A stretch of DNA of 36,218 nucleotides, from positions 1-36,218 of the forward strand of contig JAOACY010000030.1 in assembly GCA_026417615.1 (NCBI GenBank), given 5' to 3'. Positions within the stretch are counted from its first letter, which is position 1. Each line of letters opens with the position of its first letter. A program made the translations under genes and the position numbers. The notes under the pieces are model-generated. The model was not told where the DNA came from and did no database searches. It worked only from the letters and a program-made list of their open reading frames with translations. Positions 28,509 through 36,218 of the stretch are shown in pieces. Source of the DNA: Clostridia bacterium (GTDB taxonomy: Bacteria; Bacillota; Clostridia; Acetivibrionales; JAFADI01).

Positions 28509-31385
28509 TTATTCCAAGACAACAAATATTCCAGGATTTGCCGACAGTATCTCTGCGCGCATATCAACAAGGTTTGTGCTGAACCATTCATTACTCCAGC
28601 TTCTCGTGCCCTCGTCGTATCTCATGACTTTCAAATCTCTGCCGCTGCTGTTCTTTATAGGAATACTCAGCGACAACCCTGTAAGCCTGAAGTTCTTTCC
28701 GGTTACCTGGATAAAATCAGACTTCACCGCACTGCCGCGCAGCTTTTGTTCAAGTGCTTTGGCTTTTACAGGCTCCACTCTTCCAAGACTCAGCTCTATT
28801 TCGGCATCTGATGAGTAATAATCAACAGTAAGGCCATACAGGGCTATGTTTGCCCATTTTGATCTTACATCAAGCTTGCCTATGGAACGCCCCCATGCAC
28901 CGTTTATTTTCACCTTTCTTATAAGGACATCTTGCCCCATGAGCTTGTCCAAATCCAATTCAACGAGAGAATTATTATTTAAGCTTGATTTAAGCTCAAT
29001 AGTATCAAGGCTGACTTTCAGGTCCGACTTAACCCAACCCATGCTGCTCCTGTCCCTTATGCTGTAATCTTCATTAGGTATATGCCTGCCTGCTGAAACA
29101 ACACTGAAAGAACCATAGGATACTCTCTCATGATTTGAATCGTTTCTTACAGTAATATTGTACACCCCTGGCTTCAACCTGCTGGCTCCCCTTGGCAGGT
29201 AAGCTTCAAGATACTTTTTGCCGTCAGCTCCCGTTTTCACAGCAACCCTGTATGCCTCAGCCGCATTGAAAAAGACTCTGACAGTATCAGAATAGAACCC
29301 CTCGCCCGTAATTACTATAGGCGTGCTCTCGTCATAGTTTTCCGGAACGCTTCCGGTTGATATCGTGCTTATTGACGGATTGGACATGGTGGTGAAGCTC
29401 CATGTGAAATTCGCATTGCCGCCTGTAGAAGGTGTCATGTCCGAGAAATAGACTATTTCAGGCGATATCGATACTTTATATGTAGTCTGTGGCCTTAAAA
29501 GCTTTACAGGAATGTACAAATAGGCTTCCTTAAGACTTGCACTCCTGTTGAACAGATAGCTGTCTATATATGACTGGCGTTTTGCAGACTCCATGTTCAT
29601 AATTCCCGTTAAAAAATCTGCATCTATCAGCGATTCATCGCTTCCCAAGGCATTGACAATGCAATTGTCTCTGATGGCAGAAAGCCCTGATGCGTTGTTA
29701 AATATCAGAGTGCCGTCATTATCCCTTAATGTAGCCCTTAAGAAATATCTTGTTACACCGTCAATGGTCCTAGGCAAAATAGACTTTTCATCATGCCATG
29801 TGCTTCCTCCGGAGGAATCAGGGTATCCTTTAAGAAATTGGGGAGCTCCCTTTGATCTTATGTCCAGGCGCGCCGTCTCCTGATTTATGCTTTGCGCTGC
29901 AGTTCCATCGCCAAAATGGACAGTAATATTGTACTGACCCGTGCTTGAATCTTTGGCAAGCTTCTCCAAAGGACTGTCCCCTATAATATGAGAAGTAGGA
30001 TCAATAAGCTTGACCTTAATTGATGCAGGACTCTCAAATATTAAAAACTCCCTTGGTATTTCCACAGGGTCATTGATTACCGCCTTTCCGGAATACGGCT
30101 GAAGCACTATTTTTTCAATATTGCTTTTAAAGTTATAGCCCTTTATTGTAAAATATCTTTTGCTTGCATCGGAAAGAAGGTCCAATATACTCAAAGGACT
30201 GTTTTCAACAGACAGGATGGTGCTTGACTTAAGCGGATCCGGAACTGTTAAAAGCTTAACCGTCAGCCTGTTAAGGCTTAAGCCTGCTCTTGATTTAATT
30301 GTTCCCTGAGGTATATCAAGCTCATACTCCCTTCCCGCTTCAAGCTCTCTGTCAGGATATAGGCAAAGCTTGGTTTTTTTTGCCCCGTCCTGGATATAGT
30401 AGCGGAATTCAAATTTAGAAATCTTAGGTCTTAAGCTGATATCCCTGTCAGGGTATTTCTGAGAAAGAGTAATGCCTTTCAGAGCATTAAAGCTAATCCT
30501 TCTGACTATGCTGGGCATATTCTGAATCAAGCCGTCATCAGTCACTGCCGGAATAACTTCACAGTTTATATCAAGCTTTATCGGTGTTGTACTGTTGTAT
30601 TCAGGTGCATTGATAACATCAAAAACAGTTATATTTGCAGCAGATGCACTGGTAATCGACTGAACCAGGCTTTCATCCATGCCGGTCCACAGAGGCATGA
30701 TTCCGGCGGAGGATGGTTTTGTCCACACCGCAAACTCAATAGGCCTTTCAGCATTAATTCCAGCTGAGCTTTCCAAAGCCCTGTTGTCAATAATAACACG
30801 GTATTTATTCAAATTCTGGAGATTCTCCGCAGGAGCAATTGACAGAATGGTTGTCTGCCGGTTTATATCCTCAATGAGCCTTGCTTCAGCAACAGACAGC
30901 TCTTCAAGATATTCGGCATTCTCCAGAGCGTTTGCTCCTGCTTGTGGAGGAACCGTCACCGGCAGAATAACTTGATTTTTAATTGAGTTTTGTACATATT
31001 CGTGCAAATAATAGCCTGTGCTTTCATAGGGGGGAAGAGGATTCGACGGATTTGCCTTGGGAATCCTGTACAGCTTTACGCAGGATGAAGGCAGAACAGG
31101 CAGAGGATTGCCTTCTGCGTCAAGCTGAACAAAAGCCGGATCAACTTTTATCGCCTTGTTGAAATGTATATATATTTTCCCGTTAAAGTCAAGGTTTGTT
31201 GTTTCCATATATCTTATATCGTCCCAAGAGGCTGTGCCTGAAGTGAATCGAACAGCCTCCGGCCCCTCTCTGTCTGTAGCCCGGGCAGAGTATGACATTT
31301 GAAAAAAAGCTGTTGATAATAGTATTGCAATTAAAAGTATTTTACTGGTTGCTTTCCTGTTCCGTTTATCCATAAACCTAGCCAA
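28509..31385 (-). CDS. Large secreted protein with SbsA-like Ig and TIG domains
   Basis: The protein is about 958 aa with a signal peptide near residues 11-36 (basic stretch, ILLIAILLSTAFFQM, then SARA). The N-terminal part resembles SbsA/Big_5 Ig-like domains (KIYIHFNKAIKVDP; a similar module with TIKSRAGLSLNRL near 370). One clear TIG unit is near 665-750 (PSISTISTGSVPENYDESTP and ITGEGFYSDTVRVFFN), and the last 180 residues form a beta domain ending GIFVVLE, reminiscent of the end of the 2086-aa neighbour. I prefer a TTG start at 31385, which sits eight bases after GGAGGAGG; the in-frame ATG at 31403 overlaps that site and would place extra acidic residues before the signal peptide. It is first in the surface-protein block. 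Confidence 0.82.
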   Translation of the reverse strand: MARFMDKRNRKATSKILLIAILLSTAFFQMSYSARATDREGPEAVRFTSGTASWDDIRYMETTNLDFNGKIYIHFNKAIKVDPAFVQLDAEGNPLPVLPSSCVKLYRIPKANPSNPLPPYESTGYYLHEYVQNSIKNQVILPVTVPPQAGANALENAEYLEELSVAEARLIEDINRQTTILSIAPAENLQNLNKYRVIIDNRALESSAGINAERPIEFAVWTKPSSAGIMPLWTGMDESLVQSITSASAANITVFDVINAPEYNSTTPIKLDINCEVIPAVTDDGLIQNMPSIVRRISFNALKGITLSQKYPDRDISLRPKISKFEFRYYIQDGAKKTKLCLYPDRELEAGREYELDIPQGTIKSRAGLSLNRLTVKLLTVPDPLKSSTILSVENSPLSILDLLSDASKRYFTIKGYNFKSNIEKIVLQPYSGKAVINDPVEIPREFLIFESPASIKVKLIDPTSHIIGDSPLEKLAKDSSTGQYNITVHFGDGTAAQSINQETARLDIRSKGAPQFLKGYPDSSGGSTWHDEKSILPRTIDGVTRYFLRATLRDNDGTLIFNNASGLSAIRDNCIVNALGSDESLIDADFLTGIMNMESAKRQSYIDSYLFNRSASLKEAYLYIPVKLLRPQTTYKVSISPEIVYFSDMTPSTGGNANFTWSFTTMSNPSISTISTGSVPENYDESTPIVITGEGFYSDTVRVFFNAAEAYRVAVKTGADGKKYLEAYLPRGASRLKPGVYNITVRNDSNHERVSYGSFSVVSAGRHIPNEDYSIRDRSSMGWVKSDLKVSLDTIELKSSLNNNSLVELDLDKLMGQDVLIRKVKINGAWGRSIGKLDVRSKWANIALYGLTVDYYSSDAEIELSLGRVEPVKAKALEQKLRGSAVKSDFIQVTGKNFRLTGLSLSIPIKNSSGRDLKVMRYDEGTRSWSNEWFSTNLVDMRAEILSANPGIFVVLE

Positions 31386-31604
31386 TCGACCGTCCTCCTC
31401 CATGAAGCTTAGCAGGCAACTGCATCCGGGACATTATATCCTCTTTTTAAAAACTCAATTAAGCAAAATATGCCTTTTCATATATTTCGGCTGATTTCAG
31501 CATTTTGTTAACCATGTAATATTAATTATTGGTAAAAATAATGTTACAGAAATATTTCAGGAAATATTGCCTGTATCGTGCAGTTATACTAAAATCAAAA
31601 TTAT
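31386..31604 (-). promoter_or_regulatory. AT-rich upstream region of the TIG operon with a perfect -10 box
   Basis: This part of the 428-bp gap holds no plausible gene. A perfect TATAAT on the minus strand (plus positions 31433-31438) would start transcription about 40-50 bases before the TTG start of the TIG gene. The matching -35 is poor (TTAATT at an 18-bp spacing), so the promoter may need an activator. The rest of the gap is the palindromic element described separately. Confidence 0.4.
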
Positions 31605-31783
31605 GATTCTACTGCAAAAACAGCTTTTCTTGAAGCAAGATGCATAAATCACTCACCGAAGTTGCAGTAATTCCTCACCCGCATCACGTGACAGGATGTC
31701 ACATTGATGCGGGTGAGGAATTGCAAGACAAGGTGTTAGTGATTTCATCGAAGTTTCCGAAAATGGGTTTTTGCAGCAGAATC
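31605..31783. mobile_element. MITE-like palindromic element with flanking 7-bp direct repeat
   Basis: A 179-bp stretch is one long imperfect inverted repeat. The outer ends are GATTCTACTGCAAAAAC and its near-complement GTTTTTGCAGCAGAATC. The arms remain alignable inward through AAATCACT, and the centre is a perfect 17-bp stem, ATTCCTCACCCGCATCA (31670-31686) with 31705-31721, capped by GTGACA/TGTCAC. AAATTAT occurs directly on both sides (31598-31604 and 31784-31790), as a target duplication would. It has no coding capacity. A related half copy occurs at 35859-35918. Confidence 0.65.
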
Positions 31784-31813
31784 AAATTATAAATACTTTG
31801 AGGAGGATTTACA

Positions 31814-32365
31814 ATGAAGAAGGTACTTGTTCAAATGGCAGACGGCTTTGAAGAAATCGAAGCCATCGCCGTTATAGACATACTGCGCAGGGCAGGGGTG
31901 GATACCAAGCTGGTTTCAATATCAGATAACAAAACGGTTGTTGGAGCCCATGACATTGCAGTCAATGCAGATCTTACTTTCAGTGAGGCTGATTTTGAAG
32001 ATTGCGATATGATATTCCTTCCCGGAGGTGGTCCGGGAACTAAAAATCTTAAGGCTCATAAAGGTCTTGCCGAAAAGCTTCTCCAGTTTGACAGCAGCAG
32101 AAAGTGGATCGCAGCCATATGTGCAGCGCCCACGGTATTAGGCGTTCTCGGTCTTCTGGAAGGCAGACGCGCCGTTTGCTACCCGGGCTGCGAAGAAGAG
32201 CTGCTTGGGGCAAAGCCTGGCACATCCAATGTTGAAGTGGATGGCCACGTCATCACCTCAAAGGGTGCCGGCACAGCATTGGAGCTGGGTCTTAAGCTGG
32301 CTGAAATCTTGGCAGGCCCGGAAAAAGCAAACGCCCTTAAAAAGGGCATGCTTATAAGCTTTTGA
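31814..32365 (+). CDS. DJ-1/PfpI family protein
   Basis: The 183-aa protein is a full-length DJ-1-type member of the PfpI superfamily: MKKVLVQMADGFEEIEAIAV at the N-terminus, FLPGGGPGTKNL in the middle, and the nucleophile elbow AAICAAPTVLG with Cys103; Glu16 is the equivalent of the conserved glutamate that tunes the cysteine. Relatives include human DJ-1, YajL and ThiJ-like proteins, which have been linked to oxidative stress and glyoxal handling; the precise reaction is debated. The ATG at 31814 follows GAGGAGG. It is a single plus-strand gene between the TIG operon and the convergent argS, only 23 bp after the palindromic element's flanking repeat. No clear terminator was found after it; the 34-bp gap to argS is very short. 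Confidence 0.9.
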   Translation: MKKVLVQMADGFEEIEAIAVIDILRRAGVDTKLVSISDNKTVVGAHDIAVNADLTFSEADFEDCDMIFLPGGGPGTKNLKAHKGLAEKLLQFDSSRKWIAAICAAPTVLGVLGLLEGRRAVCYPGCEEELLGAKPGTSNVEVDGHVITSKGAGTALELGLKLAEILAGPEKANALKKGMLISF

Positions 32366-32399
32366 TCCCAATATAAATCCATACTTGTTCCAATTTGTT

Positions 32400-34094
32400 C
32401 TACATCCTGTCTGGAGCTGATATCTTAAGGAGTGCCAGGACATTTTTCATGACAGTCCTCGTGCTGTCTACCAAAATGATTCTGGCTTTTCTTAGCTCAT
32501 CCTCCGAATCCTTTACATTGCAGGCATTATAGAAGCTGTGGAACAGTCCCGCAACCTCCATAACATACCTTGTGAGCCTGCTCGGCTCAAGAGTCTCCGC
32601 CGAAATCCTGATTTCCTCCGGATACTCGGCAAGTCTTGCAATCAGCTCAAGCTCTTCCTTTTGCACAAGAAGGCTCAAATTTACTTCAGTCATTTCAGGC
32701 ACCTTTATGCCCTCCTGCTCCAGTCTGTTTATAATCTGATTTATCCTTGCATGGGCATATTGAACATAAAACACAGGGTTCTCATTTGACTGCTGAACAG
32801 CAAGGTCAAGGTCAAAGTCAAGATGGCTTCCGGAAGCCTTCATATTGAATATGAACCTTGCCGCATCCCTGCCTACCTCTTCCAGAAGATCTGTAAGGGA
32901 TATGGTTCTTCCCGTACGCTTTGACATCCTGGCAATTTCTCCGTTCCTGTAAAGACGCACAAGCTGGAACAATACGACATCCAGCTTGCAGGGGTCTATG
33001 CCTATGGCTGCCAGGGCTCCCTTCATTCTTGCAACATGCCCGTGGTGGTCAGCCCCCCAGAGGTTTATAACCCAGTCAAAGCCCCTCTTTAAGAACTTGT
33101 TCCTGTGGTATGCAATGTCTGCCGCAAAGTAGGTTGGCAGTCCGTTATTCCTTATTAAAACTTCATCCTTTTCGACACCCATAACAGAGCCTTTTATCCA
33201 GAGAGCCCCGTCCTTCTCCACAGTACAGCCCTTTTCCTTTAACAATTGTATCGTCTCGTCCAGCTCACCGCTGTCGTATATGGATTGCTCCGAAAACCAT
33301 ACGTCATGCTTTACGCCATATGTTTCAAGCGCAGCCTTTATCCTGCTTATATTGCGAGGGAGGGCGAATTCCACAAGCTTTTTGCGCCTGGACTCAGGCT
33401 CTTCGTCAAGAAGCTTGTCCCCGTACTCCGCTATGAAATCCTTCATATGGTCAATAATATCTTCCCCATGATACCCGTCCTCCGGAAAGGCTATTGCATC
33501 CTCACCCTTAAGCAGCTGTATGTACCTTGCCTCAAGGGATATCCCAAACTTCTCTATCTGATTGCCTGCATCATTAACATAGAATTCTCGGGTAACATCA
33601 TAGCCCGCAGCCTCAAGAACACTCGCTATGCAGTCACCCAGCGCACCGCCCCGGGCATTCCCCATATGCAGGGGTCCGGTTGGATTTGCGCTGACGTACT
33701 CCACCATAACCTTCCGGCCCCCACCGATGTTTATCCTTCCGTACCCTTCCCTTTCAGACTGAATCAGTGCAAGCGCATCATAGAGCCAGTCATTCTTCAG
33801 GTGGAAATTGATAAAGCCGGGTCCTGCGCATTCAACCTTTTCAATATATGTACCTGCCAAATCCATTTTATTTATTATTACTTCAGCAATCTGTCTCGGA
33901 GCTCTCCCCAACTGCTTTGTCAGCTGCATTGCGATATTTGCGGAAAAATTGCCGTGACCTTTTTCCCTTGGTACTTCAATATTTATAACAGGCATTTCAA
34001 GCTGTGCAAATTCTCCGCTTTCCACCGCCCTGCCCACAGCCTCCGCCGTTATTTTTTTTATTTCCTGCCTTAAGTTCTCAACAATATTTAACAT
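32400..34094 (-). CDS. argS: Arginine--tRNA ligase
   Basis: The 564-aa class I synthetase charges tRNA-Arg. The N-terminal Add1 domain (1-110) recognises tRNA; the HIGH-like signature is HMGN at residues 143-146 in SANPTGPLHMGNARG, and the KMSKS-like loop is RMSKR near 389-393. The C-terminal DALR anticodon-binding domain follows (about 440-564), including VQYAHARINQII. The length is typical. The ATG at 34094 lies inside the DUF1934 gene, giving a 17-bp overlap, with GCAGGA as ribosome binding site. DUF1934-argS pairing is common in Firmicutes. There is no room for a T-box leader, so control must come from the promoter in front of ddl or inside the operon. Confidence 0.96.
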   Translation of the reverse strand: MLNIVENLRQEIKKITAEAVGRAVESGEFAQLEMPVINIEVPREKGHGNFSANIAMQLTKQLGRAPRQIAEVIINKMDLAGTYIEKVECAGPGFINFHLKNDWLYDALALIQSEREGYGRINIGGGRKVMVEYVSANPTGPLHMGNARGGALGDCIASVLEAAGYDVTREFYVNDAGNQIEKFGISLEARYIQLLKGEDAIAFPEDGYHGEDIIDHMKDFIAEYGDKLLDEEPESRRKKLVEFALPRNISRIKAALETYGVKHDVWFSEQSIYDSGELDETIQLLKEKGCTVEKDGALWIKGSVMGVEKDEVLIRNNGLPTYFAADIAYHRNKFLKRGFDWVINLWGADHHGHVARMKGALAAIGIDPCKLDVVLFQLVRLYRNGEIARMSKRTGRTISLTDLLEEVGRDAARFIFNMKASGSHLDFDLDLAVQQSNENPVFYVQYAHARINQIINRLEQEGIKVPEMTEVNLSLLVQKEELELIARLAEYPEEIRISAETLEPSRLTRYVMEVAGLFHSFYNACNVKDSEDELRKARIILVDSTRTVMKNVLALLKISAPDRM

Positions 34095-34524
34095 GCGATT
34101 GTCCTGCCTCTCTTATTGACATATAAAAATCATTTTCTCCAGAACTATTATTATCTATTTCGAGCTGATAATCAACCCAAATTTCACCGCCTTCATCATT
34201 TACATCTATGTCAACCTTGCTGGCCCTGACTCCTATGGTGAAAGCTCCATATGCAGTATCATAATAGGATATGTGCTTCTGGCCCTCTTCAAATATAAAC
34301 TGTGTATTGACTGTTCCGAATCTCAGGAGGGTGACAGTTCCTCTCTCAACCTTGAGAGTAGTGGTTGTGCCCTCCATTCCCGTCACTTCACTTTCTTTAT
34401 ATGTTACGTAATATGTTTCACCTTTTTTATAATATTTCCCTTCAGTGACCAGTTCAAGGCGGTTTGCTTCCTGGTTATCAGCTGTCTGAGTACCCTTGAC
34501 ATAAATAATCACATTTTTATTCAC
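34078..34524 (-). CDS. DUF1934 domain-containing protein (YwiB-like)
   Basis: This 148-aa protein is a small beta-barrel of the calycin-like DUF1934 family, represented by Bacillus YwiB. Recognisable segments are YYVTYKESEVTGMEGTTTTL, VTLLRFGTVNTQFIFEEGQ, YYDTAYGAFTIGV and the late VDYQLEIDN. The function is not established, but the gene is often placed directly before argS, as here. A longer reading frame extends into the ddl gene, but a GTG at 34524 with AGGAG seven bases upstream starts right at the domain and removes that overlap. It lies 34 bp after ddl and overlaps argS by 17 bp, so the three form an operon. Confidence 0.85.
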   Translation of the reverse strand: MNKNVIIYVKGTQTADNQEANRLELVTEGKYYKKGETYYVTYKESEVTGMEGTTTTLKVERGTVTLLRFGTVNTQFIFEEGQKHISYYDTAYGAFTIGVRASKVDIDVNDEGGEIWVDYQLEIDNNSSGENDFYMSIREAGQSHVKYC

Positions 34525-34558
34525 ACTAACACTCCTCTCTCTGTAAACAACAAAGCAT

Positions 34559-35689
34559 CTATATTTCTCTCCTGCTTTCCTCAAACCTCTCGATCGCAAG
34601 CTCAATGAGCCTTTCAATGAGTTTGCCGTATGGTATGCCCGACACTTCCCAAAGCTTGGGATACATACTTATTTGAGTAAAGCCCGGGAAGGTGTTTATT
34701 TCGTTTATATATACCGCTCCTGTGACCTTGTCGACAAAAAAATCCACTCTTGAAAGCCCGGAGCAGTCCAGTGCCTTGAATGCCTTAACGGCATAATTTC
34801 TAACCAGCTCAACCGTAGCCGAAGGCAGATCCGCCGGAATAATCACTTTTGAGCTGTCTTTGGAGTTGTACTTTGCCTCATAGTCATAGAACTCATTGCA
34901 TGGCACCACCTCTCCCACCGTAGATGCCATTGGCTCATCATTGCCAAGTACCGCACACTCAACCTCCCTGCCGTTCATGAATTCTTCAACAAGAATCCTC
35001 CTGTCATACCTGGCAGCAAAATGCAGGGCTGCCACGAGCTCCTCCCTGTTATGGGCCTTGCTGACTCCAACCGACGATCCTGCATTGGAAGGCTTGACAA
35101 AGCAAGGATATGTAAGCATACTCTCAACCTTGGCAGCAAGAGAATCGGCGCTCTGCTCCACCTGCTTCCTGCTGAATACAAGATACTTGCCTTGGGGAAT
35201 ACCTTCCTTCTCAAATATTATCTTAGCGTATGCCTTATCCATCCCAAGCGCAGATCCAAGAACTCCGCACCCTACATATGGTATCCCCGCCAGCTCCAGC
35301 AGACCCTGGATTGTTCCATCCTCCCCGTTTATGCCATGCAGGACAGGTATTGCCACATCTATTGTCTTGCAATCATCCTCGGCTCCTGCAGCTTTAAATA
35401 TATATCTGGGGGAAACAAAACCCGAGGCTTGGCTTAACGCAGAACAACCCGGCATCAATTCCTTCTTGCCCATTCCGGCTTCAGCTATTGACTGCCATTC
35501 CCCAGTTGCCAGCTTTTCAACCGGCCCGTAATAATGCAGCCATCTGCCGTCTTTTGTTATTCCAATCATCACTACGTCAAATTTATTCCTATCAATATTA
35601 TTAATAATCGACTGTGCTGAAACCCTTGATACTTCGTGTTCCGAGGACTGTCCCCCGAAAATTACGGCAACCCTTCTCTTATTTTCCAT
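34559..35689 (-). CDS. ddl: D-alanine--D-alanine ligase
   Basis: The 376-aa ATP-grasp enzyme joins two D-alanines for the peptidoglycan stem peptide. Visible motifs are VAVIFGGQSSEHEVS at the N-terminus, LHGINGEDGTIQGLLE, the ATP-site FVKPSNAGSSVGVSKA, the omega-loop EFYDYEAKYNS, and the metal-binding EINTFPGFTQISMYPKLW. The omega-loop tyrosine (YEAKY) is the feature of D-Ala-D-Ala rather than D-Ala-D-Lac ligases, so no vancomycin-resistance role is suggested. The length is that of the longer Firmicute form. The ATG at 35689 has GGGAGAG upstream. AT-rich TATAAT boxes lie just before it, but no matching -35 is obvious. It is the first gene of ddl-DUF1934-argS. Confidence 0.95.
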   Translation of the reverse strand: MENKRRVAVIFGGQSSEHEVSRVSAQSIINNIDRNKFDVVMIGITKDGRWLHYYGPVEKLATGEWQSIAEAGMGKKELMPGCSALSQASGFVSPRYIFKAAGAEDDCKTIDVAIPVLHGINGEDGTIQGLLELAGIPYVGCGVLGSALGMDKAYAKIIFEKEGIPQGKYLVFSRKQVEQSADSLAAKVESMLTYPCFVKPSNAGSSVGVSKAHNREELVAALHFAARYDRRILVEEFMNGREVECAVLGNDEPMASTVGEVVPCNEFYDYEAKYNSKDSSKVIIPADLPSATVELVRNYAVKAFKALDCSGLSRVDFFVDKVTGAVYINEINTFPGFTQISMYPKLWEVSGIPYGKLIERLIELAIERFEESRREI

Positions 35690-35858
35690 ACTCTACTCTC
35701 CCTGAAGCTATAATAATTATATTATATTTTTAATTTTACTATTTAAGTACGCTGTCAGCAAGCTTTTTGGAAACAGGATGTCTTAAGCTGCTTTTGTTAC
35801 CAATCATTTTATCAATTGAGTATAGAATAAAACATCCCAAATTACAATTAGAAAATTT
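35690..35858. other. AT-rich intergenic region before ddl
   Basis: This part of a 353-bp gap holds no plausible gene. Overlapping TATAAT-like boxes at about 35715-35730 on the minus strand could serve as the -10 of ddl, but no good -35 box lies 16-18 bp upstream. The rest of the gap is occupied by the repeat remnant and the insertion sequence end. Confidence 0.4.
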
Positions 35859-35918
35859 ATTCTGCCGGAAAAACAGCTTTTCTTGGAACAGGGCAAAATC
35901 ATGAAGCAAAATAATTCC
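35859..35918 (+). repeat. Half copy of the palindromic element
   Basis: This stretch aligns with the left arm of the element at 31605-31674. They share ATTCT at the end, then AAAAACAGCTTTTCTTG, AAATCA, GAAG and TAATTCC in the same order, with about ten bases missing in the middle. The second arm is absent; the sequence changes at about 35918 into the presumed insertion sequence end. Confidence 0.55.
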
Positions 35919-35930
35919 ATATAGACAGAC

Positions 35931-35977
35931 AAAATGGCTGAAAAAGCACTAAAAATTTAGCTTTTCAGTCATTTTTT
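35931..35977 (+). terminator. Hairpin with T-run at the IS left end
   Basis: AAAATGGCTGAAAAAGC (35931-35947) pairs with GCTTTTCAGTCATTTT (35960-35975) with one mismatch and one bulge, then more Ts follow. Placed before the transposase, it could block transcription entering the element from outside, a common protective feature of insertion sequences. Confidence 0.5.
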
Positions 35978-36042
35978 ATTGCAGTATAAAGTTAAATATA
36001 GTATATTATGTATTAATAAAACATAAATGGGGTATAATACTA

Positions 36043-36218
36043 ATGATGAATTCAAGTTTTGTGAGTTACTTTTCAATGATCCATGATTTGCGGCAGCAGG
36101 GAAAAGTCCTGCATAAACTAATCGATATCCTATTTATTGCTGTCGCTGCATTTATTGCTGGTGCAGATGATTGGGAAATAGTTATCCTCTTTGCGCAGCA
36201 GCACGAGCAGTGGTTGAG
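36043..36218 (+). CDS. ISAs1 family transposase, N-terminal part (cut by window edge)
   Basis: The 58 visible codons read MMNSSFVSYFSMIHDLRQQG, followed by KVLHKLIDILFIAVAAFIAGADDWEIVILF... ending QQHEQWL. This matches the DDE_Tnp_1-associated ('H-repeat-associated') N-terminal domain of ISAs1 transposases: an F-x-x-I-x-D-x-R start, a helix with L-x-x-I-L-x-x-A, then the hallmark A-G-A-D-x-W-x-E-I and a final E-x-W-L. The DDE catalytic domain lies beyond the window, so intactness is unknown. Either of two consecutive ATGs (36043 or 36046) could be the start; a TATAAT is at 36033-36038, so the real promoter or start is unclear, and the ribosome binding site (GGGG) is distant. Confidence 0.78.
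   Translation, partial: MMNSSFVSYFSMIHDLRQQGKVLHKLIDILFIAVAAFIAGADDWEIVILFAQQHEQWL

Larger units (their letters stand above)
35919..36218 (+). mobile_element. Left end of an ISAs1-family insertion sequence (runs off window)
   Basis: The transposase N-terminus begins at 36043 and is preceded by about 125 bp of AT-rich DNA with a hairpin near its left end, as expected for the leader of an IS. The exact outer boundary is uncertain; it is placed where similarity to the palindromic element stops. The right end lies outside the window, so inverted repeats and target duplication cannot be checked here. Confidence 0.5.

Noticed and set aside
31605-31783. Palindromic repeat read as a CRISPR unit or phage attachment site
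   Set aside because: There is one long inverted repeat without spaced direct repeats, and no integrase or cas gene is nearby.
33246-34073. A 275-codon plus-strand frame opposite argS
   Set aside because: It is antisense to a well-identified argS gene and its translation has no domain-like composition.
34095-34560. T-box leader for argS
   Set aside because: argS starts inside the DUF1934 gene, leaving no untranslated leader, and no AGGGTGGNACCGCG-like sequence is visible.
34559-35689. A vancomycin-resistance type D-Ala-D-Lac ligase
   Set aside because: The omega-loop carries the Tyr-containing YEAKY of normal D-Ala-D-Ala ligases, and no vanH or vanX is next to it.

Overview
The window looks like chromosomal DNA of a low-to-moderate GC, endospore-forming Firmicute of the clostridial type. 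This rests on the sporulation gene spoIIR, very purine-rich ribosome binding sites, frequent TTG/GTG starts, an S-layer homology (SLH) protein, and families typical of Clostridia (DUF5711, DUF4340, YkvI, DUF1934). I did not try to name a genus. No rRNA, tRNA or CRISPR array is visible. Nearly all genes lie on the minus strand.

Region by region, left to right. (1) 1-3.6 kb: a terminator, then minus-strand genes for a Dabb-domain protein, a CvpA-family membrane protein, a membrane-anchored DUF5711 protein and a YkvI-like transporter. (2) 3.6-8.3 kb: a tightly coupled four-gene ABC-2 operon (ATPase, permease, GldG-like auxiliary protein, DUF4340 protein) with a good sigma-A promoter and a 14-bp terminator stem that abuts the ykvI-like start codon. 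(3) 8.3-13.6 kb: a Ca2+-type P-ATPase, a GT2 glycosyltransferase/DUF2304 pair, and a divergent GT39-like membrane glycosyltransferase. (4) 13.6-16.1 kb: spoIIR with a candidate sigma-F promoter, and pyrG (CTP synthase) with a strong sigma-A promoter and a structured leader. (5) 16.2-31.4 kb: a roughly 15 kb block of six exported or membrane-anchored proteins: two large TIG/IPT-repeat proteins (958 and 2086 aa), a 555-aa secreted protein of repeated beta modules, a three-SLH protein, an S41 C-terminal processing peptidase, and a Tad-like (TadE/G) pilin-associated protein. A 112-nt, three-stem candidate structured RNA sits in the 220-bp gap before the 555-aa gene. (6) 31.4-32.4 kb: a 179-bp MITE-like palindrome flanked by a 7-bp direct repeat, then a DJ-1/PfpI gene on the plus strand. 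(7) 32.4-35.7 kb: the ddl - DUF1934 - argS operon. (8) 35.7-36.2 kb: half of a second copy of the palindrome, directly followed by the left end of an ISAs1-family insertion sequence whose transposase runs off the window.

The main theme is the cell surface. The TIG proteins, the SLH protein, the repeat protein and the processing protease are consistent with an exported envelope assembly anchored through SLH domains; this is inferred from co-orientation and domain content. The most original signals are non-coding: the structured leader RNA, the palindromic mobile repeat with an IS beside its second copy, and the terminator stem that overlaps the ykvI-like ribosome binding site.
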